A stretch of DNA of 64,000 nucleotides from Cognatiyoonia koreensis (GCF_900109295.1 NZ_FOIZ01000001.1:1860001-1924000); one strand, 5' to 3'; counted from the first letter of the stretch, positions 20,823 to 29,427 are shown. Numbers and translations: made by a program. Notes: generated from the letters alone by a model not told the origin.

Positions 20823-23450
20823 CGCCTCTATAACCTGATCCTCAAAAGCTGCTTTGAAATCGGTATTGGTTTGTCCCGTCTCATTGAAGAAGGGCAATCC
20901 AAGAACGGTATAGTCTCGGCCCTGAAAAACCGTTTCAAGTTTCGCCTTTGCTTTTATCTGCTCAAGAAAATCCTGTTTCCAGTCATCTTGTGGGCGCAAC
21001 TGGTCGCCCTTGGGTTCGATGAACAGCTGCAAGATCGTGCTGGCCTCTTGCCCCTTCTTCCTTAGAAATAGAACGAAGTCCGGTTCAAATGCGCGGCCGG
21101 TGCCGAAGTCGTACAGCTTCACTGCCTTTTCGTTTCGCAGTAAGTAGAAGTCGTCATAGTTTCCGCGCAACTGGGCTTCTTGATCGTGCATGTACTTGAT
21201 GAAGTGCTTTTCCTGATCTGTACCGTAACTGTCATCAAAAACGTGCCAGTCCTTGATAGACAGGTCTATCTGGTCCAAGCCCTGCACTTGGCTTTCGCCA
21301 TTTACCCAACTACGACCAGTCTCGCCTTCAAGACGTATTTTGAGGGTATGGTCTTTGAAGCGGTCGCTGATCCGGTAGGGTTTGAAGTCCTTAGTGCCGA
21401 CAAACTCTACACTTTCACGTTTCACACCGCCTTCAATCTGGTTCAAGACAAACTTCGTGATGTTTAGCTTTTCGCGGGCTGGCAAATCTTCCAAGTCACT
21501 AGGCAAACCACGCACAGACACAACAACACCGCCAAGGTAGGCCTCGGACAATATGAAGTCCGATGCACCGCCCAGTTGTGGGAAGTAATGCTTCAAGTTT
21601 GCGAAATGGAAAAACGGGTTAGCATCCATTGCGAACGTCAGAATAGCTTTAGCAAAGTCCACAAGCTTGAAGTCCCGTGAAATTGGCTCTTTACCCAATG
21701 GTTTCAGCGTCAACTGGCCACCACCAAAAGCCGAACTTTCAGTTACACGACCTGTCATTAAGCTTGGGTAGGCGAAGTGCTTCTCAACACTGTATGTTTC
21801 AAGCCCGTCCACTCCCTCACGGGTGTTTTTTACACGTTCATTCACCCAGATATGTTCTGACTGGTAGAATGACGACTGCTTGAAGCTGTCTTTCAAACGT
21901 ACTGTGACTGTTCGTGCATTATCGTCCAGCATACCCGTCTCACGAAGCGCGTTGCGGATGTCTTGGATATAGCGAGGATTGTGTGAACAATGGTAATGTA
22001 GTTCCTCCAAGATACGCAAAGGATGGTCCACTGCACTGTCATACTTGCGCTTTTCGCGAACAGCATCCGGTTGATCAGGGGCAACAAACGGAAAGTACCG
22101 CGCACCACGTCCAATCAACTGAGCCTCAGCCATTGTGGTTTTCCCAACCTTGTTGGCCTTGCCGTCACGGGTATCGTAGAGGCGTACAATGTCGAAGAGG
22201 TTCAATACGTCCCAACCTTCGTTTAGCTTATCTACCGCAAAGATCACCCTTATCTCATTGTTCCGATCTTCAAGCGCGTTCAGCTGTATCTGTCTCTTTT
22301 CCAAATCTTTGGGGTTGTTGACGTTCACCACCTTCTCAGTCGCAAAATCACTCTTCAGCTCAAGGGCGAAATCAGCGGGTTCCATGCCCCTTTCGTCCAT
22401 GATGAAGGCAAAGGCGCTAGAAAGGGTTTGATCGCCTTCAGAGGCCGCCCTGAGGGCCTGCAGGGCATCTGCAGACAATCCAGCAACCATCTTTGCAAAT
22501 TCAGCTTCGTTTTCGCCGCTTTCCTTGATGGTCTTAGACTTCATCAGGATCACGGACTTGCAATGCAGACTATGTACCTCTGCTACCTTGCGACGATATT
22601 GGCTAAGAACAACCGCTTGCAGCATTCGCTCTGCGGGGGGCAAGTCAGCTTGTCTAAGTTCTATGTCTTTCGAATATCCGTCCTCACGAAACTGTCGCAA
22701 AGAATAGTCATACAAAATCTTGTCGTGATACTTGGCACTTATCGCTTCATGGGTCAGGTCCACTGTCGCAGTAAATTCTAACAACATATTCTCAGGGTGC
22801 TGTTCGAAAATTTCGGATACTGTCCCTTCCCAGCTTGCTTTGTCCTTCTTCTCACCTTCTGTCAGCGACTTCTTAGTCTCAGCATTCAAGTGATGCGCTT
22901 CGTCGGAAATCATCACCACTTTATAGTCGCGAAAGTCTTCAATCGTGACAGCGTTTTCCTTAGGGGCCTGCATTCGGGTGTGCAGTCCTTGGATCGTCGT
23001 GAAGTGGATGTTTATGGCCTCGTCACTCACAGCGTCGAAAGTGTCTACTGCACGAATGTCTACCAACTTGCCATCAATACGGACTTGTGGTGCGAACAAG
23101 TGCTTGGCAGATGCAGGATTGAGAAAGTTCTCTTTGGTCTTTTCGATGATCTGGCCTGAGTTCACGAAAAACAAGAAGTTGCGATAGCCGCGTCGATAAA
23201 GATCAAGGATCAATGCGGCCATCAGAACCGTCTTGCCGCTTCCTGTGGCCATGTGGAAAAGCAAGTGTGGACGACTCGGCCTATTCGGAAACTTGTCGAT
23301 GTAAAACAGCCAGCGCTCAAGTGCAGTCACCTGATATGGCCGAAGTTCAATTTGCTTGGCGAGGTTGTCCGTTATGTCATCGGGAATTTCAGTCTTGAGC
23401 AGACCAAACTTGGCAACTGCGTCAATCTCTTGGCTTAGGCTTTGGGTCAT
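20820..23450 (-). CDS. res: Type III restriction enzyme, Res (helicase/endonuclease) subunit
   Basis: An 876-residue SF2 ATPase with a C-terminal nuclease that, in complex with Mod, cleaves DNA between head-to-head unmethylated sites. Motif I MATGSGKT is at 67-74, the DEAH box at 183-186 (SDEAHHLN), and motif VI-like QLIGRGARYFPF in the second RecA lobe. The endonuclease motif is near the C-terminus: D791 in EPDFVLFL and E812-P-K814. All key residues are present. The start overlaps the mod stop by 4 bp (ATGA), so the pair is translationally coupled. Confidence 0.93.
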   Translation of the reverse strand: MTQSLSQEIDAVAKFGLLKTEIPDDITDNLAKQIELRPYQVTALERWLFYIDKFPNRPSRPHLLFHMATGSGKTVLMAALILDLYRRGYRNFLFFVNSGQIIEKTKENFLNPASAKHLFAPQVRIDGKLVDIRAVDTFDAVSDEAINIHFTTIQGLHTRMQAPKENAVTIEDFRDYKVVMISDEAHHLNAETKKSLTEGEKKDKASWEGTVSEIFEQHPENMLLEFTATVDLTHEAISAKYHDKILYDYSLRQFREDGYSKDIELRQADLPPAERMLQAVVLSQYRRKVAEVHSLHCKSVILMKSKTIKESGENEAEFAKMVAGLSADALQALRAASEGDQTLSSAFAFIMDERGMEPADFALELKSDFATEKVVNVNNPKDLEKRQIQLNALEDRNNEIRVIFAVDKLNEGWDVLNLFDIVRLYDTRDGKANKVGKTTMAEAQLIGRGARYFPFVAPDQPDAVREKRKYDSAVDHPLRILEELHYHCSHNPRYIQDIRNALRETGMLDDNARTVTVRLKDSFKQSSFYQSEHIWVNERVKNTREGVDGLETYSVEKHFAYPSLMTGRVTESSAFGGGQLTLKPLGKEPISRDFKLVDFAKAILTFAMDANPFFHFANLKHYFPQLGGASDFILSEAYLGGVVVSVRGLPSDLEDLPAREKLNITKFVLNQIEGGVKRESVEFVGTKDFKPYRISDRFKDHTLKIRLEGETGRSWVNGESQVQGLDQIDLSIKDWHVFDDSYGTDQEKHFIKYMHDQEAQLRGNYDDFYLLRNEKAVKLYDFGTGRAFEPDFVLFLRKKGQEASTILQLFIEPKGDQLRPQDDWKQDFLEQIKAKAKLETVFQGRDYTVLGLPFFNETGQTNTDFKAAFEDQVIEA

Positions 23451-25384
23451 TCCGCTATTCCGTAGAAAGAGCGGGTCGCGGCGGCGTCTTCTTCCGAGAT
23501 GTCGTAGGCTTCATCCCCAAGTGAGCCAAGATTGACATAGAGGTGGTTGGCATCAAGGCAGTCCATCAACACGTGCTTGGCGTCGTCCAGCGGAAGCGCT
23601 GCAAAGTCGTCGGTGTCAAAAGCGCTTAGATCCACGTCATAGCGCAAGTAGCCCGTGGCCTGAATGTCGGCATAGATCGTTTGCAGCGAGGCCATATCCG
23701 TGGCCGCTTCGATGCGGTTGGCAAAGGTAGAGTTGGAGGCCGCAAGTTCGGCATAGACAAATGATCCGCCGCCTTGCCATTTCACATCTTTGGAAACACC
23801 GCCTTGTTCACCGGTGATGACATTGTGCATCCGGCGCTTGGTCACATCCTCGATGTAGTCCATTTGCTCTATTGCAAGCCAACGTCTCCCCATCTTGTGT
23901 GCGACAGCTGAAGTCGTCCCTGACCCCACGAAGAAATCCAGAACGATGTCGCCTTCGTTAGTGCCAATGTGGAGTATGCGCTCGATCAGTTTTTCGGGCT
24001 TTGGCGTAAAGTCGGACGCAGCATCTGCACCGATGTGTACCTGCAATTCTTTCTTTGCCTTCTCATTGGTACCGGCTTCTGCGTGAGGCCACCATGTCCA
24101 TGACTGGATACCCCTCTCCTCTTTCAGATACAGCTTCTTGCGCGGTGCGTTGGTACCTTTTTCTCCAAACCAAATGCGCCCATCGTTGTACAGCTTCCAA
24201 TATTCCGGTTCGGTTGCGCCCCAGCATCGGCCTTCTGGTGGCCAATGTTCATCACCGGATCGACTGACGATCTTGTAAATCTGGTCTTGTCTGCCCAATA
24301 CGCCATTCTTCTTCTTATTCTGAGCGGAGAAGTCTCGGTGAACCCAGTCACCATTTTTGTCATTATCGCGATTAGAATATTCGGCACGTTGCTTGTCGGT
24401 CAGCGGCAGTCGATTAGCGTTTTCCTCAAAAACCGTTTTGTAAGTGCCATTCTCGCGCTTGGTCGTGCTCACAGTCTTTGCAAACACCAAGATGTTGTCG
24501 AATCCATCTCCAAGAACAACGCGGTTGTCGGGCGAAGTACGCTTTTGCCAAGCAATATGCGCAACAAAGTTCTCTCGCCCGAAAACCTCATCACCAAGTA
24601 CCTTGCAGTAGTGTGTTTCGGTCTCATCAAGCGTAATGAAGATTGCACCGTCACGGGTAAGAAGTTCGCTAGCAACCTCCAGACGGCTACGCATAAACGT
24701 CAGCCACCCCGAATGATTGAACCGGTCATTGTAGCGAAAACCATCTCCGCCTGTGTTGTAAGGCGGGTCGATATAGACCAGCTTCACCTTGCCCGCATAG
24801 CGCGCTTTCAGCGAATGCAGCGCCAGCAGGTTGTTGCCCTTGATCAGCAGGTTGTCGTCCTCGGACACCGCGCCCACGGGCTTGGCGTGCCCCTCTGCCA
24901 CGGCATCAGCATCCCAGCGTTCCCAGCCGGTCAGAACCTTGGGTTCAAACAGCCGCGTGATGTCGTCCGGGGCCAGTGTCGTGTTCCAGAACACCTCTTG
25001 CCTGCCCTTGTCCTCTTTCGTCATGCCACCTTCCAGCACACAATCCTTGTAGGGCCACGCCAGCACCACATCGCGCGACTGGCTTAGGTAATCGCCGCGC
25101 CCATCGGTCAGGCCAATCCGGTTCTTGAAGGCGGTATAGCTGTCGGGAAGGAAGGCTTTGTTGGACACGAAGTCCTGAAACTTTACCTTGTCGAACACCA
25201 GCGCACCCGACACCGGTGTGAAGAAGTGCGACTTGATCGTCTCGGACTGCATCAACAGTTCCAGCAAGCGTGGGTCCATATTCAACGCTGCTTCAACCAC
25301 TGCATTCTTGAGGATAGCGCCGTCAGAGATAAACGCTTGGTCCGACTGCAAAAGCGATGTCAGATCATCAAGAAGGTTTTGCAT
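23447..25384 (-). CDS. mod: Type III DNA adenine methyltransferase, Mod subunit
   Basis: A 645-residue N6-adenine methyltransferase that recognises the restriction site for the type III system. DPPY (206-209, in VYIDPPYNTGGDG) precedes the SAM motif DFFVGSG (483-489), giving the beta-class order usual for Mod. The region between them holds the target-recognition domain, which is the variable part of Mod proteins and is intact here. The start is taken at MQNLLDDLTSLL; a longer frame would begin inside the leader region. The gene is upstream of and coupled to res. Confidence 0.93.
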   Translation of the reverse strand: MQNLLDDLTSLLQSDQAFISDGAILKNAVVEAALNMDPRLLELLMQSETIKSHFFTPVSGALVFDKVKFQDFVSNKAFLPDSYTAFKNRIGLTDGRGDYLSQSRDVVLAWPYKDCVLEGGMTKEDKGRQEVFWNTTLAPDDITRLFEPKVLTGWERWDADAVAEGHAKPVGAVSEDDNLLIKGNNLLALHSLKARYAGKVKLVYIDPPYNTGGDGFRYNDRFNHSGWLTFMRSRLEVASELLTRDGAIFITLDETETHYCKVLGDEVFGRENFVAHIAWQKRTSPDNRVVLGDGFDNILVFAKTVSTTKRENGTYKTVFEENANRLPLTDKQRAEYSNRDNDKNGDWVHRDFSAQNKKKNGVLGRQDQIYKIVSRSGDEHWPPEGRCWGATEPEYWKLYNDGRIWFGEKGTNAPRKKLYLKEERGIQSWTWWPHAEAGTNEKAKKELQVHIGADAASDFTPKPEKLIERILHIGTNEGDIVLDFFVGSGTTSAVAHKMGRRWLAIEQMDYIEDVTKRRMHNVITGEQGGVSKDVKWQGGGSFVYAELAASNSTFANRIEAATDMASLQTIYADIQATGYLRYDVDLSAFDTDDFAALPLDDAKHVLMDCLDANHLYVNLGSLGDEAYDISEEDAAATRSFYGIAE

Positions 25385-25453
25385 GGCATTGGTTCCTGTC
25401 GCGCTTGGTATTTTTGACCTTTGTGCCTGACAGGCTTGAGAAAATCCAGCGGC

Positions 25454-25547
25454 CAAGCATCCCCAATCCTTATTTGCCCCAGTAATGGGGAAATTGGTTT
25501 TATTAAGGGGTTATGACTTGCCCACATATAGAGGGAGTGTGATTTTA
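25454..25547 (-). promoter_or_regulatory. Leader/operator region of mod, duplicated upstream of nuclease gene
   Basis: This holds the second copy of the two-block element: 25468-25491 with the palindrome CCCC-AGTAAT-GGGG at 25477-25490, and 25523-25547. The latter block is part of the 3' coding end of the polymerase-like gene here, whereas in the other copy it lies after the res stop. Confidence 0.5.
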
Positions 25548-26848
25548 ACATGTGGTGTCTGACCATGCTTTGATAGGAACACATCCTTCATCACTTGAAC
25601 CAGCTCATCTTGAAGATGTTCTTGCACCATGAAGGCATCATGGATTGGGAGGATGGGAAATCCTTGATCTACAAAGTGCAGCATTACCAGTTCAGCGAGA
25701 TCGCTTTCATCCCGTTGTAGTTTCATGCCTGTGTTTTGGCCAAGCAAACCTTGCAGCATTGGGAACGCATCATACACAGATTGGCGAAAAGCATCAGCAG
25801 TCATACCATGCTTGTCTTCATCAAAGTTTCTAGGTTCTTCTGTGTTTCCACTTTTCGAGTTTAACAAAGCTGCAAGTGTGGTCTTGGCATGACCGCGCAA
25901 CTCCCTGCTTTGTGAGACACCAGCGATAAGCGAATAGGGATCATCAGGGATTGGGTGTCCTGCTTTTGCCAGCAACACAGCAGCATTGAAGCCCCGATAG
26001 TCCGCTTCAACCGTGGGAACACCATCCAAGGTTATCAAGCGTCGGGCATACTTCCTAATGTACTGCCACCATCCACCGTAGAAGCGACCACCAGTCTGAA
26101 AATCTCCATAGTGAAATTGGCGGTGCAGGTTGATCTTGCCACCAATGAAGTCCGGCTTCCTATCATGCAAAGTGAGCGCTCGGGACGTTGATATGTCAGT
26201 CTTGCACAACAACTCGTTGATCCGGTCAAGGTTGAGTCGCATTGCGTTAGTTTCATCGGTGTCTTCGTAAGCGGATAACTGACCATCACTATTCTTTAAC
26301 AGTATTGCCTCATCAGGCTTCCCAATGCGAAAGTCACGTAAAGTCAAATCGTCGACTTCGAGATCACGTGCAGCTTCATCAGTGATCAAAACTCTTGTCG
26401 TTTGGCCTTCACCTGCAAAGTTGTAACCCTTCTGTTCAATCCGCATCAAACCGAACTTTATCAACCAGTCTTGTACAGTGATGAACCGATTTGTTGTCAT
26501 ATATTCAGGTCGATAGCGACGTTCACGGTCTAACCGGCCCTTTCGCCGACCAATGCCAACCAGCATATCCTTGTGTTTGCAATAGGCCCGCAACAGATTG
26601 GCCATTATTACGTTAGCCACATCGATAAAGTGCTGCTGCGTCTTTACGCTTGGCATTCGTTTGTCAAAAGTTGCCATCCAAGCCACGCAAAGATCATCAA
26701 GCTTATTGTCTAAGTTGTTCTGGACATCTTCATTGATCATCCGAAGATGCGGTTCGAATGCCCAAGATTGACCCTTAAGCTGATTGGGCAAGTTCTGTAT
26801 TTGCTCTTCACTTAGAAATTTCCGTAAGACTCCGTAGTTATCAGCCAT
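25511..26848 (-). CDS. Unrecognised island protein with family-A DNA polymerase-like motifs A, B and C
   Basis: A 445-residue soluble protein without an assigned name. Three motifs occur in the order and style of PolA-type polymerases. A motif A-like VEADYRGFN has D283. A motif B-like R318-x3-K322 sits in RELRGHAKTTLAALLN. A motif C-like H403-D404 sits in FPILPIHDAFMV. A conserved-looking FYGGWWQYI segment precedes motif A. The N-terminal 250 residues match nothing I know, and no 3'-5' exonuclease motif is visible. It could be a small template-dependent or terminal polymerase, or a degenerate relative. It lies upstream of mod-res on the same strand. ATG 26848 preferred over an in-frame TTG; no clear ribosome site. 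Confidence 0.7.
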   Translation of the reverse strand: MADNYGVLRKFLSEEQIQNLPNQLKGQSWAFEPHLRMINEDVQNNLDNKLDDLCVAWMATFDKRMPSVKTQQHFIDVANVIMANLLRAYCKHKDMLVGIGRRKGRLDRERRYRPEYMTTNRFITVQDWLIKFGLMRIEQKGYNFAGEGQTTRVLITDEAARDLEVDDLTLRDFRIGKPDEAILLKNSDGQLSAYEDTDETNAMRLNLDRINELLCKTDISTSRALTLHDRKPDFIGGKINLHRQFHYGDFQTGGRFYGGWWQYIRKYARRLITLDGVPTVEADYRGFNAAVLLAKAGHPIPDDPYSLIAGVSQSRELRGHAKTTLAALLNSKSGNTEEPRNFDEDKHGMTADAFRQSVYDAFPMLQGLLGQNTGMKLQRDESDLAELVMLHFVDQGFPILPIHDAFMVQEHLQDELVQVMKDVFLSKHGQTPHVKITLPLYVGKS

Positions 26849-27076
26849 TCGCAAAAATCTGACACAATTTTCCGTGCCCCTATATAATACGCTCGCTGCG
26901 CCACCTTCCCCCGTACCCCATCAGCTGGACAAGACCAAGGTACGCCTCCCACTCTACTTTTCCTAGATACTTTGAAAGACACAAATACGCTTTACTTTTG
27001 GGTAGCCCTACCAGACCGAAAATTCGGTCGACGTGCAACGCCCCCCGGTTGACAGAATTGCGTTCTTGAAAGCATA
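26849..27076. other. Non-coding right end of the island
   Basis: I see no convincing gene between the polymerase-like start and the terminal 25-bp motif. A TATTATATA run near 26880-26890, read leftward, could be the -10 region of the polymerase-like gene. Short open frames here lack ribosome sites and family resemblance. Confidence 0.4.
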
Positions 27077-27101
27077 AGTGTGACACGAAGTGCGACACAC
27101 A
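27077..27101 (+). repeat. 25-bp terminal motif, right copy
   Basis: Matches 17981-18005 at 23 of 25 positions, in the same orientation, 59 bp inside attR. It is probably an integrase or accessory-protein binding site. Confidence 0.6.
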
Positions 27102-27160
27102 ACTCAACCTCGCACTCGATTTATCAAGCCTTCCAATGGCTTAGGGAAATGGTAGCGGGT

Positions 27161-27177
27161 CCGGTACTCGCCTCCAA
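27161..27177 (+). repeat. attR: 17-bp copy of the tRNA-Cys 3' end
   Basis: TCCGGTACTCGCCTCCA is identical to 17926-17942. The bases to its left do not form a tRNA, so this is an attachment-site remnant and not a second tRNA gene. Confidence 0.88.
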
Positions 27178-27237
27178 CAAAATCAATGACTTGCAGGGTA
27201 GCGTATGTTTAGTGCCCAAAGAGTCTAAACAAATGTC

Positions 27238-27428
27238 TAAACATTCTGTTTTTGTTCTGTTCTCATTTGCTGTGCGCTAATGGCCCGAGTGCGCTGACTG
27301 ACCTTCTTGGTGTAGCGCAGACCAATCGCCAGACTCTGCCCCGTAACTGTCGCGATTGGGTCATCGTCACAGCCAGCTTCCAACAGTTAGCAGGCGGCCT
27401 TGTAGCGCCAACTATGAGTAGCATTGTC
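27238..27428 (-). pseudogene. Remnant of a second tyrosine integrase (C-terminal part)
   Basis: Read on the minus strand, one frame gives ATHSWRYKAAC, a stop codon, then LLEAGCDDDPIATVTGQS and LAIGLRYTKKVSQRTRAI before a natural stop. This resembles the integrase C-terminus with its HGLR box, the ITGH-type segment and the final tyrosine, but a stop interrupts it after C and the histidine of the GH pair is Q. Upstream sequence is not recognisable as the rest of the gene. It lies just beyond attR, so it is probably a leftover of an earlier element at the same tRNA site. Confidence 0.65.
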
Positions 27429-27723
27429 GAGCGCCCGATCTTTTTGCGCCCTTCGCGAACGGGGTGTGACGTACCCCGATACCTGGTGAACAGGTGCAGA
27501 GACACACTTAATAGTCCCTGAAACTAGTCCAAGGGTTTGAAAGAAGCTCAGATATGCAGAATCTAGCATGCTTCACCTACCATCAGGACCCAATCCTATG
27601 TTTTGCAGGTCGTTGAAGAGATGTTAGCGCCCTTGTCAAACCAAAGAGCCTTAGGTATTGCCAAGTAACGTGGGGTTTTTCCACCAAGGGGAAAAGATTG
27701 TTAGATTGCATAATGATACGCGA
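27429..27723. other. Gap between integrase remnant and LtaS-like gene
   Basis: I see no intact gene here. The stretch is AT-richer than the core chromosome and may contain further decayed mobile-element sequence. Confidence 0.4.
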
Positions 27724-29427
27724 ATGAAGATCGGGTCTGCAAACTCAACCCTCTCAATATTCTTGATCGTTTTGCTTCTCTACCTGTCGGGCTTTGTCCT
27801 TTCCTCGCGGCTAATGGTTGTATCTCCTGGCGACATATGGGGTGTACAAGTCGCGAAGATGTCAGTGTCCGCGCTACATGCGCTCGTCATGGTCGCGCCT
27901 GTGTATTTGATAGGGCGTAGATCCCTCACTTTGCAAATTTTGGGGCTGTCACTACTTGCAGCTTACTTCCTTTATTTGATGTTCCTATGCGGCTATTTCG
28001 GCTATTTCGGCTTCGTACCGGAGGTTTACACTTTCGGCTTCGGTAACATTGGAGACATGTCGAGGGTCCTCGACCACTATTTCGCGCAAGTCCTTAGTTG
28101 GCGCGAACCGACTTTGCTAGTTTTGGGGGTGGCGACTGCAGTTCTAGCCATCCGGATAAAACCCGGTGCGACTATTCTACTGACCATCTTGGTCCCTGTG
28201 GTTCTGTTTAGTGCGACTTTCTACCGTTACGGTTCGAGTGCATCACTGGCCTACACTGGCAACGACTCCTTCATTCGACGTTTTGGGGTGGTTCCATTCG
28301 TAGCCAGTTCCGCTCAGGAATGGTTTGCTATGGATGGCAATTATATTGGCGCTCCAATGGCCTTTCCAGGTAACGTCGTTGATCAGCTCGGGTCAGATCG
28401 ACAGCGCTCCAATACCGAAAATCTCAACCCCTCATCCTTTGATCGGGTTTCCTTGATACAGATTGAATCCCTTGATTTAGAGGCCATTACCTCAAGCCTA
28501 AATGGTATTTCGGTGATGCCATTCGTTTCAGAATTACGGAAGGATTGCATCGACTTCGCGAATTTCTTTACGTTAAGGAGTGCCGGCGGATCAGCCGATG
28601 CAGAGTTTACCGTGGCAACCGGAATGTTGCCTTCCACAAAAGCGCCGGCTATTCGGTACGCCGATTTTTCCGCGATCGACACACTTTATCACGTTTTGGA
28701 ACGCAACGGAATCGATACTCTTTTCCTCCATAACAATGTCAGTGGGTTTTACGGTCGAAACCATGCCTACGGCCAACTACTACCCGTTTTAGACGCCGAA
28801 TTCCTTGAACCAGGTGATAACCGAACAGAAGCCGAAATTGCGACTGACGCACTAAGCGGTGTGTTCGAGACAGGTGACAGATCATTCTACTATTTCTTCA
28901 ATTTCCAATCACACGGTCCCTTTAAATGGTATTCTGAAGACACAGCGGCCCGCTTCGGGGTTACTAAAGGCGCTTCGAAAGAGACCGACTACCTCGCAAC
29001 AATGGCTGAGGTCGACGATATGATCCGACAGGTGTTTGAGGTCCAGCGTGATGAATATGACGCCGGTCGAGCAGTGTTCCTTTTGACCGCCGATCATCAG
29101 AGTGGGCTCTTTGGCTCTCCCGCCGTTGTTGACAACCTCCGCATTCCAATGATGATTTGCGGTGCCAATATTCAGGCCAGGAAGTCCAACAGAGTATCAA
29201 CGAGCGTCGACATCTATCCGACGGTTCTTTCTCTTTTTGGAATCAATGAAGACGTGCAAACCATGGGCACTGACCTTCAGTTGGGAAAAGATGAGGGAAT
29301 TGCCATCCTGCCGTCGCGACAAATAATTGAACTTAGCGAGGATGGCAGTATTTCAATCGCGAACTGCAACGAGGATTGCGATCCGTTTCTGAACTACACC
29401 GACCAGTTCATCTTACAATCACAATAA
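27724..29427 (+). CDS. LtaS/sulfatase-family membrane phosphoglycerol (or phosphoethanolamine) transferase
   Basis: A 567-residue inner-membrane protein with about five transmembrane helices (residues 10-165), then a periplasmic alkaline-phosphatase-superfamily domain. Probable metal and active-site residues by analogy with LtaS: E248 (LIQIESLD), S290 at the nucleophile position in AGGSADAEF, H397 (FQSHGPF), and D457-H458 (TADHQSG). The nucleophile is Thr in LtaS, Ser here. It may decorate periplasmic glucans or a surface polymer with phosphoglycerol. ATG 27724 is preferred; TTG 27706 with AAGGGG upstream is an alternative. AT-rich codon use and the position next to integrase debris suggest horizontal transfer. 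Confidence 0.8.
   Translation: MKIGSANSTLSIFLIVLLLYLSGFVLSSRLMVVSPGDIWGVQVAKMSVSALHALVMVAPVYLIGRRSLTLQILGLSLLAAYFLYLMFLCGYFGYFGFVPEVYTFGFGNIGDMSRVLDHYFAQVLSWREPTLLVLGVATAVLAIRIKPGATILLTILVPVVLFSATFYRYGSSASLAYTGNDSFIRRFGVVPFVASSAQEWFAMDGNYIGAPMAFPGNVVDQLGSDRQRSNTENLNPSSFDRVSLIQIESLDLEAITSSLNGISVMPFVSELRKDCIDFANFFTLRSAGGSADAEFTVATGMLPSTKAPAIRYADFSAIDTLYHVLERNGIDTLFLHNNVSGFYGRNHAYGQLLPVLDAEFLEPGDNRTEAEIATDALSGVFETGDRSFYYFFNFQSHGPFKWYSEDTAARFGVTKGASKETDYLATMAEVDDMIRQVFEVQRDEYDAGRAVFLLTADHQSGLFGSPAVVDNLRIPMMICGANIQARKSNRVSTSVDIYPTVLSLFGINEDVQTMGTDLQLGKDEGIAILPSRQIIELSEDGSISIANCNEDCDPFLNYTDQFILQSQ

Larger units (their letters stand above)
17943..27177. mobile_element. 9.2-kb integrative genomic island at tRNA-Cys carrying type III R-M
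   Basis: The island is bounded by 17-bp direct repeats and opens with a tyrosine integrase. The cargo, all on the minus strand, is a PD-(D/E)XK nuclease, type III Res and Mod, and a polymerase-like protein. A near-identical 25-bp sequence lies just inside each end (17981-18005 and 27077-27101). Base composition is visibly AT-richer than in the flanking housekeeping genes. No excisionase, conjugation or capsid gene is visible, so it may depend on a helper or be immobile. Confidence 0.85.

Noticed and set aside
26880..27107. 75-residue minus-strand ORF at the island's right end
   Set aside because: It runs through the 25-bp terminal motif, has no ribosome site and resembles no family.
27161..27177. 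Second tRNA-Cys gene
   Set aside because: Only the last 17 bases match; no anticodon arm or 5' acceptor precedes them. It is attR.
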